A program made the translations under genes and the position numbers. Positions 36,675 through 46,169 of a stretch of DNA of 64,000 bases are shown one piece after another (within the stretch, counting starts at the first letter, position 1; each line of letters starts with the position of its first letter). The notes beneath the pieces are model-generated. The model was given only the letters and a program-made list of their open reading frames with translations. It made no database searches and had not been told where the DNA came from. The DNA comes from Lysinibacillus composti (lineage in GTDB: Bacteria > Bacillota > Bacilli > Bacillales_A > Planococcaceae). The stretch spans positions 1 through 64,000 of the forward strand of contig NZ_JAFBDY010000012.1 of assembly GCF_016908465.1 (NCBI RefSeq), in the 5' to 3' direction.

Positions 36675-37330
36675 ACTTTCACTAGCCCCTTTTTAAGACG
36701 CTTCTTCCCCTCTCTACAATCTTCAAGTAGCGGACAGACATTACATTGTGGATTTTGTGCTTTACAATGGTAACGTCCAAAGAAAATGATTTGATGATGA
36801 GTTTTCGACCAATCTTCCTTTGGTGTCTTTTTCATTATCGTTTCTTCGACTTCTAAAACTGTATCCTTTATTCGACATAATCCTAAACGTTTAGAAACAC
36901 GCTCAACATGAGTGTCTACAGCTAGGGCAGGTATCCCGAATGCTACAGATAACACGACATTTGCTGTTTTCCGTCCAACACCTGGTAATGTGACAAGCTC
37001 TTCTCGAGTTTGAGGAATTTCCCCATTAAACTCATTGATTAACTTTTCGCATAATGCTTGGATATTTTTAGCTTTATTGCGATATAACCCAATGGAACGA
37101 ATATCATTTTGTAATTCTTCTAACGGGACAGCTAAATAGTCTTCTGGCGTTTTGTATTTTTGGAAAAGTGTCTTAGTCACCTTATTAACCAATACATCTG
37201 TACATTGAGCAGATAAAAGTGTCGCAATGGTTAATTCAAACGGATTATCATGAACAAGCTCACAATGGGCATCAGGAAACATACCGTCCATGACGTCAAG
37301 GCAGTGTTGCCATTGTTTTATTGTTAGCAT
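36671..37330 (-). CDS. nth: Endonuclease III, bifunctional DNA glycosylase/AP lyase
   Basis: Base-excision repair enzyme for oxidised pyrimidines, 219 residues. The helix-hairpin-helix LPGVGRKTANVV carries the catalytic lysine, followed by the catalytic aspartate in AVDTHVERVSKRLG. The [4Fe-4S] cysteines are C189, C196, C199 and C205 (C-x6-C-x2-C-x5-C). It sits between dnaD (8-nt gap) and ypoC (4-nt overlap), the standard Bacillus order. Confidence 0.95.
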   Translation of the reverse strand: MLTIKQWQHCLDVMDGMFPDAHCELVHDNPFELTIATLLSAQCTDVLVNKVTKTLFQKYKTPEDYLAVPLEELQNDIRSIGLYRNKAKNIQALCEKLINEFNGEIPQTREELVTLPGVGRKTANVVLSVAFGIPALAVDTHVERVSKRLGLCRIKDTVLEVEETIMKKTPKEDWSKTHHQIIFFGRYHCKAQNPQCNVCPLLEDCREGKKRLKKGLVKV

Positions 37331-37338
37331 GATTTCAC

Positions 37339-38058
37339 CTACTCTCTCTCTTCAAGCCAATTGTAAAACGAAACTTTTTGTGTATTATCGTTCTTAATTT
37401 GTTTTTCATTCATCACAGGCTTTATATTTTTATGAAATTGCTCTGAATGCTTTTCAACTTGTTTAATAGACGTAATATTTTTCTTTTTCCATTCGAATAA
37501 TATACGGTCGATATAACGAAGCGATATCTTCCCTGCAAGTACTGCTTCTTTTAACGCAGCTTTTATAATGGCTGGCGAATGGTGATCCGTGTCTAGCCAC
37601 ATCGAAATCGTCTCTAGTTCCATGGGAGATAATAGTCTACCAAACTCTTGTTCAAAAATGGAGAAAATTTCTCCCTCTTCATTTTTTTGTTCCACTTTTT
37701 CATTTGACATCGACGTCATTTCAAGTTGGTCTAAAATTCTCTGCCAAAGTGGGTAAATGGAAAACTTCTCTGTTAGTTTACCATTAGCATCAACACCTTG
37801 TGTAATTTCTAAAAATCCTTTTTGCATAAGGCGCTGAAGTTTCATGGAAACTTCATTATCGTTTATTTGAAGTCTTTGCGATAAATCTGAAGGCGTTGGA
37901 AAATCGATTCCCTCAGAATGAAATGATAATAAGTGAATAAGTATTAAGGCTTCATCATCAGTCATCTTTAGATCTTTGTAATACTTTAAAAATAGTTGGG
38001 GAATAGACACATTCCCTTGTTCAGTCCATGCACGGAGTCGATTGAATTTTTCGGCCAT
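37339..38058 (-). CDS. dnaD: DnaD replication initiation protein
   Basis: Primosome component that remodels oriC DNA with DnaA, DnaB and DnaI; 239 residues. The N-terminal winged-helix domain spans about residues 12-98 (SIPQLFLKYYKDLKMTDDEA). The C-terminal DnaD domain lies at about residues 130-200, with EFGRLLSPMELETISMW and RYIDRILFEWKKKNI. The tail is charged and less conserved. It is upstream of nth as in B. subtilis, and a stem-loop lies between it and asnS. Confidence 0.93.
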   Translation of the reverse strand: MAEKFNRLRAWTEQGNVSIPQLFLKYYKDLKMTDDEALILIHLLSFHSEGIDFPTPSDLSQRLQINDNEVSMKLQRLMQKGFLEITQGVDANGKLTEKFSIYPLWQRILDQLEMTSMSNEKVEQKNEEGEIFSIFEQEFGRLLSPMELETISMWLDTDHHSPAIIKAALKEAVLAGKISLRYIDRILFEWKKKNITSIKQVEKHSEQFHKNIKPVMNEKQIKNDNTQKVSFYNWLEERE

Positions 38059-38110
38059 TGTTGTTGACTCCTTTCTATCTTCTATAGTCAGTTAGTTGAA
38101 CTAATACGAA

Positions 38111-38148
38111 AGGAAAGCGTCCGCAAAAAGATACACACGGACGCTTTC
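38111..38148 (-). terminator. Hairpin between asnS and dnaD
   Basis: GAAAGCGTCCG and CGGACGCTTTC form an 11-bp GC stem with a 16-nt loop in the asnS-dnaD gap. There is no long T-run on the minus strand (CTTTCG follows), so termination may be partial. Confidence 0.55.
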
Positions 38149-38332
38149 ATTATGTTCATATCATGTCATCTATCTTCATTCAGATGAGTACAAACCCAAC
38201 TAAATGAAGATTTGGCTTCAGCGAGTCATTGATTTTGTAATGAGTTCCAGGTTGTTAGCCTAAGATCGTCCATCCTTGCAACAACAGCTAACTGACCTGC
38301 AACATGTAGGACTAAGCACATTTCAAAATTTC

Positions 38333-38362
38333 GACGCAATTACACCAAGTCGTAATTGATTA
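38333..38362. repeat. Dispersed 30-bp intergenic repeat, copy 2
   Basis: This stretch beginning GACGCAATTACACCAAGTCG differs at only 3 of 30 positions from 4578-4607. It overlaps the asnS stop codon, whose TAA (38362-38360) is part of the repeat. Confidence 0.6.
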
Positions 38363-39655
38363 TGGGTAAAGACGATTTAATAGTCTTGGGAACGGAATAG
38401 ATTCGCGAACGTGTTCTGCTCCACTAATCCAAGCAACTGTTCTTTCTAATCCTAAACCAAATCCAGAGTGCGGTACAGATCCTTGTTGACGAAGGTCTAA
38501 ATACCATGCATATGCGTCTAAGTCTAGGTTATGCTCTTCTAAACGCTGTTTTAATAAATCAAAATCATGAATACGTTCTGAACCACCGATAATTTCACCA
38601 TAGCCTTCCGGAGCAATTAAGTCAGCACAAAGTACAACATCGTCTCTTTCTGGATGTGGCTGCATATAGAATGGCTTAATACCAACTGGGTAGCAAGTGA
38701 TAAATACTGGCTTATCAAAGTTTTGTGCAATTGCTGTTTCATGCGGAGCTCCAAAGTCATCGCCCCACTGAATATCAGTAAACCCTTGTTCGTGTAGGAA
38801 TTTAATCGCATCATCATACGTAATACGTGGGAATGGTGCTTGAATGTTTTCTAATTTTGATGTATCGCGACCAAGTCGTTCCAACTCAATTTTACAATTC
38901 TTCAACACTGATTGTACGATATAAGAAACATATTGTTCTTGAACTTCAAGATTTTCTTCAAATTCAACGAACGCCATTTCCGGTTCAATCATCCAAAATT
39001 CGATTAAATGACGACGAGTTTTAGATTTTTCTGCACGGAAGGTTGGACCGAATGAAAACACTTTTCCAAGTGCCATTGCAGCTGCTTCCATGTAAAGTTG
39101 ACCTGATTGAGATAGATAAGCATCTTCATCAAAGTATTTTGTATGGAAAAGCTCTGAAGTTCCTTCTGGAGCCGAACCTGTTAAAATTGGTGGGTCGATT
39201 TTCACAAAACCATTGTCATTGAAAAATTCATATGTCGCACGAATGATTTCATTACGAATTTTCATAATTGCATGTTGTTTACGAGAACGTAACCAAAGAT
39301 GACGGTTATCCATTAAGAATTCAATTCCGTGTTCTTTTGGTGTAATTGGATAGTCTTTCGCTTCATGAATCACTTCAATCTCAGAGATTGCTAATTCACA
39401 ACCAAAACTTGAGCGGCTATCCTCTTTTACAACGCCTGTAATATACATTGACGTTTCTTGAGTTAGACCTTTCGCTAATGCGAATACTTCTTCCCCTACT
39501 TCTTCTTTGACGATTACACCTTGGACAAATCCAGAACCATCTCGTAATTGTAGGAAAGCAATTTTCCCGCTTGAACGCTTATTCGCTAGCCAAGCACCTA
39601 ATTTTACAGTTTCGCCAATATGATTTGGCATTTCTTGAATCATTATTTTTTTCAT
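38360..39655 (-). CDS. asnS: Asparaginyl-tRNA synthetase
   Basis: Class IIb aminoacyl-tRNA synthetase that charges tRNA-Asn; 431 residues, the usual length. The N-terminal OB-fold anticodon domain ([21 protein letters not shown]) is followed by the catalytic core with motif 2 ([17 protein letters not shown]) and motif 3 ([15 protein letters not shown]). The ATG at 39655 follows GCGGAGGACAACAAT. It lies between aspB and dnaD as in B. subtilis, but the 276-nt leader before it contains an unusual structured element. Confidence 0.95.
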   Translation of the reverse strand: MKKIMIQEMPNHIGETVKLGAWLANKRSSGKIAFLQLRDGSGFVQGVIVKEEVGEEVFALAKGLTQETSMYITGVVKEDSRSSFGCELAISEIEVIHEAKDYPITPKEHGIEFLMDNRHLWLRSRKQHAIMKIRNEIIRATYEFFNDNGFVKIDPPILTGSAPEGTSELFHTKYFDEDAYLSQSGQLYMEAAAMALGKVFSFGPTFRAEKSKTRRHLIEFWMIEPEMAFVEFEENLEVQEQYVSYIVQSVLKNCKIELERLGRDTSKLENIQAPFPRITYDDAIKFLHEQGFTDIQWGDDFGAPHETAIAQNFDKPVFITCYPVGIKPFYMQPHPERDDVVLCADLIAPEGYGEIIGGSERIHDFDLLKQRLEEHNLDLDAYAWYLDLRQQGSVPHSGFGLGLERTVAWISGAEHVRESIPFPRLLNRLYP

Positions 39656-39688
39656 ATTGTTGTCCTCCGCAAAAGAACTAAATTATTT

Positions 39689-39862
39689 AAGACTGTTGAC
39701 AAACGCTTCCATCCTTCGTCACTTGACCAATGAAGTCACAGGATGTTTGTCAAGTGGACGTTGGCACAGGACGTACCGGTCTTAGCCCGCGTACCATTAC
39801 TGTTCTATTCTGTCTTCATTGGTCTGCGCTTTTCGTCTGCAAATCGTTTTCAAGACAGTCTT
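39689..39862 (-). repeat. Structured element bounded by inverted AAGACTGT in the asnS leader
   Basis: A 174-nt non-coding segment closed by AAGACTGTTGACAAACG (39689) and CGTTTTCAAGACAGTCTT (39845). Inside are perfect complementary pairs 39725-39735/39814-39824 (GACCAATGAAG), 39720-39727/39749-39756 (CACTTGAC) and CATCCT/AGGATG. The first two share bases, so they exclude each other. Reading the minus strand it holds TGGTACGCGGG, similar to but not matching the T-box core TGGNACCGCG. Either a regulatory leader of asnS or an inserted repeat element. Confidence 0.5.
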
Positions 39863-39931
39863 TTGTGTTACTGATTAAAGAGAACTTCTCCTCTGTGAAG
39901 TCTTCTTCAATTATTTTGTAAACGAATTAAT

Positions 39932-41125
39932 TTAGTCTTGCCATTTTGTTTTAACAAAGTTGTCCATGCGTTTTACTGCTTCTTCAAGTAAATCTAATGA
40001 AGTTGCGTAACTTAAGCGGATTGTAGAAGGTACTCCGAATCCTGAACCCGGTACTACTGCTACATTCGCCTCAGTTAATAGTGCACTTGCAAAATCATCG
40101 ACTGATGTAAAACCTGTTTTTTGTGCTGCCTCAGCTACATCAGGTAATAAATAGAATGCTCCTTGTGGTTTTAGTACTTTAAAACCAGGGATTGCACTTA
40201 ATTTTGGATAAATCGTTTCTAATCGTGATTCGAATGCTTTTCTCATCTCTTCAACGGAATCCTGAGGTCCATTATATGCTTCTACTGTAGCATATTGTGA
40301 TGTTGTTGTTGGGTTTGAAGTTGAATGGGAAGCAAGATCAGTCATTGCATTAATAATTTCTGCATCACCTGCTGCATACCCAATACGCCAACCAGTCATC
40401 GAATGTGATTTTGCAACACCATTAACAACAATCGTACGTTTTTTCACTTCTTCAGACAGTTGTGCAATGGAGAAATGTTCTAAACCATTGTAAAGTAATT
40501 TTTCATAAATTTCATCAGATACGATTACAAGATCTTTTTCAACTGCTACTTCAGCAATTTCAGCTAATTCTTCACGTGTGTAAACCATACCTGATGGGTT
40601 ACTTGGAGAGTTAATAATAACTGCTTTCGTTTTGTCTGTAACGGCATTACGAAGTTGTTCAGCTGTAATTTTAAAGTTTTGTTCGCTTGACCCTTCAATA
40701 TAAACTGGTACTCCACCTGCTAATTTAACTTGTTCAGGGTATGAAACCCAGTAAGGGATTGGAATAATGACTTCATCGCCTTCATTTAATAATACTTGGA
40801 ATAGAGTATATAATACGTGTTTTGCACCAATACCTACAATAATTTCATTTGGTTTGTATTCAAGGTTGTTGTCACGAATTAACTTATCGATAATCGCTTG
40901 TTTTAAAACAGGTAATCCACCTGCTGGAGTATATTTTGTTAAGCCTTTGTTCATAGAATCTGCAGCTGCATCTAGGATATTTTGAGGTGTATTGAAATCA
41001 GGTTCACCTGCTCCTAATCCAATTACATCAATTCCTTGTGATTTCAGTTCTTTTGCTTTCGCAGTGATCGCTAATGTCGCTGAAGGGGATAAAGTTTTTA
41101 CACGATTCGCCAATAAGTTTTTCAT
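39932..41125 (-). CDS. aspB: Aspartate aminotransferase (class Ib)
   Basis: PLP enzyme interconverting aspartate and 2-oxoglutarate with oxaloacetate and glutamate; 397 residues. The N-terminal block LSPSATLAITAKAKELK and GLGAGEPDFNTP match Bacillus AspB. The PLP lysine is in VNGVAKSHSMTGWRIGYAAG near residue 240, and the C-terminal arginine lies in STIRLSYATS. It is followed by asnS as in B. subtilis; asparagine-charging and aspartate metabolism are thus neighbours. It lies 13 nt after ypmB. Confidence 0.94.
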   Translation of the reverse strand: MKNLLANRVKTLSPSATLAITAKAKELKSQGIDVIGLGAGEPDFNTPQNILDAAADSMNKGLTKYTPAGGLPVLKQAIIDKLIRDNNLEYKPNEIIVGIGAKHVLYTLFQVLLNEGDEVIIPIPYWVSYPEQVKLAGGVPVYIEGSSEQNFKITAEQLRNAVTDKTKAVIINSPSNPSGMVYTREELAEIAEVAVEKDLVIVSDEIYEKLLYNGLEHFSIAQLSEEVKKRTIVVNGVAKSHSMTGWRIGYAAGDAEIINAMTDLASHSTSNPTTTSQYATVEAYNGPQDSVEEMRKAFESRLETIYPKLSAIPGFKVLKPQGAFYLLPDVAEAAQKTGFTSVDDFASALLTEANVAVVPGSGFGVPSTIRLSYATSLDLLEEAVKRMDNFVKTKWQD

Positions 41126-41138
41126 TTTTTTTGCTCCT

Positions 41139-41621
41139 CTACAAATTCAAAATTCGTTTCCACCATTGTCCATCTTCAAACAAAATATAAACGTAATTTA
41201 GCTCGTCTGATTCGTTGGTATATGTAATTTCCCAAACAGCACCAACTTCTTCATAGCCTAATTTTGTATGAAGAATTTCTTTTACTTCCTCTTTATTATT
41301 TAAAACCGATAAAGCTTGTTCCTCTGTAATACCGTCTTGCAAATAAACTTCCTGAATCATTTTCTCTTCTAAGTTGTCAGGAACAAAAACTGCTTTTTTC
41401 TTACCTCGTTCATCTTCCCCGAACAAAGTAATGTACGGTTCATTACCATTATAAACATAACCATCAGAAACGAACTTCAGGTGATCAGAAGAGATAGCTA
41501 AATCTGATGCCTGCTTTTCAATTTCATCAAAAGGCTCATCGGCTTTCCAAATTACGAGAATAGAAATAACAAGTGTTAACGAAAGTAAAAATACAGTGAT
41601 AAAAATTAACCAGTTTTTCAT
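41139..41621 (-). CDS. ypmB: YpmB family membrane-anchored protein
   Basis: A 160-residue protein with an N-terminal membrane helix (about residues 4-26) and an extracytoplasmic domain of two PepSY-like repeats (for example ITEEQALSVLNNKEEV and the C-terminal WEITYTNESDELNYVYILFE). It matches B. subtilis YpmB (DUF5590), of unknown function. The gene lies between dinG and aspB as there, but the small ypmA gene that normally precedes it is absent: only 33 nt separate dinG from ypmB. Confidence 0.85.
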   Translation of the reverse strand: MKNWLIFITVFLLSLTLVISILVIWKADEPFDEIEKQASDLAISSDHLKFVSDGYVYNGNEPYITLFGEDERGKKKAVFVPDNLEEKMIQEVYLQDGITEEQALSVLNNKEEVKEILHTKLGYEEVGAVWEITYTNESDELNYVYILFEDGQWWKRILNL

Positions 41622-41654
41622 TGTCTCACCGTAACCAGTTTGGGTGTATTTTTA

Positions 41655-44468
41655 TTATTCATTTTTGTCTACCTGCTTTCTTTCCTCATGTTTGTTATTA
41701 TACCAATGTTCTAACTCTAAAACCATATTTTGTAGAGGTAGTTTTTGAATAGATATTGGAGGTAAAGAATCTAAAAATTCTTTCCCATAAGATTTAGTAT
41801 CAATTCTTCGATCAAGTACGACTAATACTCCTTTATCCTTTGATGAACGTATTAATCGACCAAAGCCTTGTTTAAATCGTATGATTGCCTCAGGTAACGA
41901 TAAATTCGTAAATGCATTTAGACCTTTGGCTTGCAGATCCATTGATTTTGCTTTGAATGATGGTTCATCTGGAGAGCTAAATGGCAATCTCACTATAATG
42001 ACACTTGCCAATCCATCACCTGGCACATCTACTCCTTCCCAAAAACTATTTGTTCCAAATAACACGGAATGGTTAAATTTTTGGAAGGACTTTAACAAAC
42101 GCATTCTACTGCCCCCAGTAACTCCTTGAGCAAAAAGAACATAATCATTGAGAAGTTCACTCTCTTGAATTAATTCTACGGTTTTCTTTAACATATCCTG
42201 TGAAGTAAATAATACAAATGAACGCCCCTCTGTAGAGCGGACAATGCGAGTTATGGCCATTGAAATTGATTCAATGTATCGGTGCTGTGAAACCGATTGA
42301 ATATCTGGCATATCATTTACTATATAGGCTTTTGCCCCACTGTAATACGTTGGAGGAGCTTGTAAATTTATAATTGGAACCTCATCACGAATGCCTAACT
42401 GGTCGGCTATAAATCGTTTATTATTCGGTACAGTTAATGTTCCAGATGTCCAAATAATCCCATGATGATTTCGTACTGGATCAAATAACTTTCGAATATG
42501 GTCTTTCACTTGTATCGGTTTTTTATAAACTTGAATACTTCCAGGAATATTTCGACGGTCAATTTCCACCCATGTGGATGAATCCACTCCATCATTTAAA
42601 AATACATCTTCCCATTCAGATACTTTCATTTTCATTTCTCGAGTCCAATATTTCCACTGCTCAAGAATGACTAAGTGTTCTGGAGCAATTTCTTCTACTT
42701 CTTGTGAGAATTGACGTGCCGCATCTTCCGCTAAATCAATCCATTGTTGTATTCCCTTAGAAACAGACTTAAGTAGTGTTTCATTTAAATTTAATTCTTG
42801 TAGAAAGGATGTATATTTCGTATAACTTTTCGTGCTTTTTGAATGTTGTTTCATACCCTGCACAATTTGATTCATTGTTTCATCGAATGCTTTTGTCATT
42901 TGCATAAATTTCTTTTCTAACTGATTGAGACTTTGTTTCGAAACTCGTTGTTTTTTTAATGATACTCGATGAAAATTAGCAAACACATTATTTTCTGATG
43001 AAAGACCAATTTGCCCAAAAATATATTTCCATTTTGTAAATGAAAAAATCGATTCATCTCTTCCAACAGCAGCTTGAATAAATTGGTGAGCTTCATCAAT
43101 TATCCACCCTCTGATCTGGTCGAATATTGGTTCACGTCTTTCCATATCAGCTAGTAGCATGGCATGATTAGTAATTACGATATCTGCAGTTTCACTTTCT
43201 TCAATAGCTCTTTTATAAAAATCAAAGGGCTCGCTACCCTTTTTATGGTGATCCGGATTTTTCCGAATTTTATCAATGAATAACTGGCCTCCGCCAGAGA
43301 CATTAATTTCATTTAAATCTCCAGTTTCAGTCTTCGTTAACCATACTAGTACTTGTAAAATTGTTAGCGTTTCATCGTAGGAAAAGTCTCTAATTTTTAA
43401 TAATTGTTCAAATTGAACAACATCGATATAATTTTTCATCCCTTTTAGTAAAGAAACATTAACTCGACAGCCAAGTGTTTTTTCAATTTTTGGAATCTCT
43501 TCAGTTAATAATTGTTCCAGTAAATGCGAAGTGTAAGTGCTTATACAAACTTTACCCTGTTGTTGTTTCGCATAAATAACAGACGGTAATAAATATCCGA
43601 TTGTTTTCCCGATACCAGTAGAAGCCTCAATCATTACTTCTTTCTTAAGATTTAATCCATCCCATATCGTATCCATCATTTGAAATTGCTGTGGACGCTC
43701 TTCAAAATTTGGAATTTTGGATTGGAAAAATGCAATCTTATCAGCGTTAGATTGTGGGTACTCTAACTGTTTATTTCCTGTCTTTAATTCTGCTTTCTTT
43801 TTAATCGCTAGTTTTCGATAATAAATATTGTGCTCTTCATTTGAAGTTGTTTTTCTCTTAATTTGTAGAGCCTCAAAAAACAATTGAGATAAATTCGATT
43901 TTAATTGAAAAGATTTTTTGTGTAATTGTTCAATTGTAATAATCGGTAGTGTTAAAAGCTCTTCCCAACATTTTTGTAGCAAATGGGCAGTTGCTTTGGC
44001 ATCATTGTCCGCCCGATGAGCATTATCTAAAGGGATATTTAAATCAGAAGCTAGATCCCCTAATTTAAAGCTTAATGAAGAAGGAAAAATAATTTTTGCT
44101 AATTCAACTGTATCTATTTTTTTCCCTTTCCACTCGGGTAACCCTGCTCGTTTAAATTCTGCTTGTAAAAAAGATAAATCAAAGTCAGCATTGTGCGCGA
44201 CAAAAATTGAATCTTGTATCATCTCATAGATTGTCTCAGCATGCGATTCAAAAGGTAACGCATCTTGAACATCAATATCCGTAATATTGGTTAAATCTTG
44301 AACGAATAATGGAATTGCTTGCCCAGGATGAATAAATGATGTAAAAGTCTTCTCAATACACCAATTTTTCATGATTACAATTGCAATTTGTATCATGCGA
44401 TCTCCATTAGCAGGCGAATGTCCAGTTGTCTCCAAATCTACAATTGCATATTTTTGACTTTCCATCAT
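41655..44468 (-). CDS. dinG: DinG: DnaQ-type exonuclease fused to XPD-like helicase
   Basis: Large two-domain protein of 937 residues, like the Bacillus form of DinG. The N-terminal DEDDh exonuclease (about residues 3-170) has IVDLETTGHSPANGDRM, HNADFDLSFL and HRADNDAKAT. The helicase part has ASTGIGKTIGYLLP, the DEAH box IIDEAHQF and QGFGRLIRSS. No four-cysteine iron-sulfur cluster is visible, unlike YpvA in this window. ATG at 44468 is preferred over 44489, which has no ribosome site. It heads dinG-ypmB-aspB. Role in repair is by homology. Confidence 0.92.
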   Translation of the reverse strand: MMESQKYAIVDLETTGHSPANGDRMIQIAIVIMKNWCIEKTFTSFIHPGQAIPLFVQDLTNITDIDVQDALPFESHAETIYEMIQDSIFVAHNADFDLSFLQAEFKRAGLPEWKGKKIDTVELAKIIFPSSLSFKLGDLASDLNIPLDNAHRADNDAKATAHLLQKCWEELLTLPIITIEQLHKKSFQLKSNLSQLFFEALQIKRKTTSNEEHNIYYRKLAIKKKAELKTGNKQLEYPQSNADKIAFFQSKIPNFEERPQQFQMMDTIWDGLNLKKEVMIEASTGIGKTIGYLLPSVIYAKQQQGKVCISTYTSHLLEQLLTEEIPKIEKTLGCRVNVSLLKGMKNYIDVVQFEQLLKIRDFSYDETLTILQVLVWLTKTETGDLNEINVSGGGQLFIDKIRKNPDHHKKGSEPFDFYKRAIEESETADIVITNHAMLLADMERREPIFDQIRGWIIDEAHQFIQAAVGRDESIFSFTKWKYIFGQIGLSSENNVFANFHRVSLKKQRVSKQSLNQLEKKFMQMTKAFDETMNQIVQGMKQHSKSTKSYTKYTSFLQELNLNETLLKSVSKGIQQWIDLAEDAARQFSQEVEEIAPEHLVILEQWKYWTREMKMKVSEWEDVFLNDGVDSSTWVEIDRRNIPGSIQVYKKPIQVKDHIRKLFDPVRNHHGIIWTSGTLTVPNNKRFIADQLGIRDEVPIINLQAPPTYYSGAKAYIVNDMPDIQSVSQHRYIESISMAITRIVRSTEGRSFVLFTSQDMLKKTVELIQESELLNDYVLFAQGVTGGSRMRLLKSFQKFNHSVLFGTNSFWEGVDVPGDGLASVIIVRLPFSSPDEPSFKAKSMDLQAKGLNAFTNLSLPEAIIRFKQGFGRLIRSSKDKGVLVVLDRRIDTKSYGKEFLDSLPPISIQKLPLQNMVLELEHWYNNKHEERKQVDKNE

Positions 44469-44639
44469 TTTGATCAACTCACAGTACATAATTATATGCG
44501 AATTTTAACATAAAGCGTAAGATAGGTCATGCATCACCTACGATTTATTGTATTTTTTAGAATTAATATGTACTCTTATTTCTTTATCGTCATATGTATG
44601 AATCCTTATGTAAAAGGAATGCTCAGCATATATAAATTG

Positions 44640-44790
44640 AAAAAGAGAGAATTCAAATTAGTTTGAACCCTCTCTTACTCTAGTATGTATTATTAAAAAT
44701 TAAAAAGAGCAGGGGCTCATCTCCCTGCTCACGAAAACAAAGCAATCCGACAAATCCGTGTCGTAATGATTGCTTTGGTTGTAAAGTATA
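44640..44790 (-). terminator. Tandem hairpins downstream of panBCD
   Basis: Three stems follow one another on the minus strand: CAAAGCAATC/GATTGCTTTG (about 44737-44780), GAGCAGGG/CCCTGCTC (44707-44730, followed by TTTTTAATTTTT) and GAGAGGGTTCAAA/TTTGAATTCTCTC (44647-44675, followed by TTTTTC). The middle and last look like intrinsic terminators for the pan operon. The rest of the 44469-44929 gap is AT-rich without ORFs. Confidence 0.7.
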
Positions 44791-44929
44791 AAACTTTACT
44801 TAGGTTTGGCACCTAAAATAGATTCTATCTTAAATTAATAGGATTAGCAAGGGCCAAATTATGACAATTAAAAACCAATTTAGCAAAAAGTGAATATGTT
44901 AGAGATTCCTAATAAGAGTCAATACCGCG

Positions 44930-45313
44930 CTATAAAACAGTTGCTTCCGGTTCATAGCTGATTATTTCTTTAATCTTGTTTTGCTCTCCCATAATGGCAA
45001 CGGTTGGTTGATGACCTTTTGCTTCTTCATTCACCACATAAACATATGAAATAATAATAACGATATCTCCTTTTTGCACAAGTCGAGCGGCAGCGCCATT
45101 TACACAAATGACCCCACTTCCCCTTTCCCCTGCAATAATATATGTTTCAAACCGCGCGCCATTATTATTATTTACAATATGGACCTTTTCGTTTGGTAGC
45201 ATTCCAACCGCATCTAAAATATCCGCATCTATCGTAATAGATCCAACATAATTTAAATCAGCTTGTGTTACTTGAGCTCTATGAATCTTGCTGTTCATCA
45301 TCATTCTAAACAT
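44930..45313 (-). CDS. panD: Aspartate 1-decarboxylase proenzyme
   Basis: Pyruvoyl enzyme that makes beta-alanine for pantothenate; 127 residues. The self-cleavage site is Gly24-Ser25 in [15 protein letters not shown], giving the pyruvoyl group on the alpha chain. ATG at 45313 is the start, since GGAGCACTCGCAC precedes it and the 127-residue product has family length; an earlier in-frame start would add 13 residues from inside panC. It overlaps the panC end by 8 nt. It is the last gene of panBCD. Confidence 0.94.
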   Translation of the reverse strand: MFRMMMNSKIHRAQVTQADLNYVGSITIDADILDAVGMLPNEKVHIVNNNNGARFETYIIAGERGSGVICVNGAAARLVQKGDIVIIISYVYVVNEEAKGHQPTVAIMGEQNKIKEIISYEPEATVL

Positions 45314-46169
45314 GTGCGAGTGCTCCTTTAAGTGAAAATATGACATTGTCAATTAAGCGAGTTTTGCCAATATACACGGCAGCTGCGATTAAAACTTCTT
45401 TTGTTTCTTCCGTAACCTGGCGCAAGTCTGGATAAGATAACATTTGCAAATAATCAATACGACCTGACGTACATTCTTCTATATAATTTCTAGCAAGAAT
45501 AATTGCCTTCTCAGCATCTCGAGAAATTAAAAATTCATCATGGGCAATCTGTAAAGCTTTGAAAATTGCTGGTGCTTCACGACGTTCAGCTTCTGATAAA
45601 TAAACGTTTCTTGAAGATTTGGCTAGACCATCTAATTCACGTACAATTGGAACCGTTCGAATTTCTAATGAGAAATTATAGTCTCGAACCATAGTTTGAA
45701 TAATGGCAACTTGTTGTGCATCCTTCTGACCAAAGTACGCACAATTTGGTTCAGTTAAGTGAAATAATTTAGCAACTACCTGTAACACTCCATCAAAGTG
45801 ACCTGGACGAGTGGCTCCGCATAAAATTTCCGCTTGCTTCCCTGCACGAATATAAATACCCCCATCGGTTGGATACATTTCTTCTACAGAAGGAGCAAAA
45901 ATAACGTCAACTCCTACAGTGGATGCTAGTTGTACATCACGTTCTAAATCCCGCGGATAAGATTCAAAATCTTCATTTGGTCCAAATTGAGTTGGATTGA
46001 CAAAAATACTCATAATCACAACATCATTTTCATTACGTGCAACTGTTGCCAAAGTTAAATGCCCTTCATGTAAGTACCCCATTGTCGGAACAAGGCCAAT
46101 CGAGTGTCTGTTTTCCTTAGCCTTGTTTACAATTGTTTTTAACTCTGCAATCGTTTTTACTACCTTCAT
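45306..46169 (-). CDS. panC: Pantothenate synthetase (pantoate-beta-alanine ligase)
   Basis: Joins pantoate and beta-alanine using ATP; 287 residues. The nucleotidyl-transfer HIGH-type motif is MGYLHEGH near residue 30, and the second signature KSSRNVYLS lies near residue 188 (with GLAKSSRN). The binding region [15 protein letters not shown] is intact. It starts one base inside the panB stop and overlaps panD by 8 nt, so all three are tightly coupled. Confidence 0.95.
   Translation of the reverse strand: MKVVKTIAELKTIVNKAKENRHSIGLVPTMGYLHEGHLTLATVARNENDVVIMSIFVNPTQFGPNEDFESYPRDLERDVQLASTVGVDVIFAPSVEEMYPTDGGIYIRAGKQAEILCGATRPGHFDGVLQVVAKLFHLTEPNCAYFGQKDAQQVAIIQTMVRDYNFSLEIRTVPIVRELDGLAKSSRNVYLSEAERREAPAIFKALQIAHDEFLISRDAEKAIILARNYIEECTSGRIDYLQMLSYPDLRQVTEETKEVLIAAAVYIGKTRLIDNVIFSLKGALAHV

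Noticed and set aside
39776-39790. T-box core TGGNACCGCG in the asnS leader
   Set aside because: The sequence reads TGGTACGCGGG, missing a conserved base, and I could not place the Stem I AGTA/specifier features. Kept only as an alternative in the finding.
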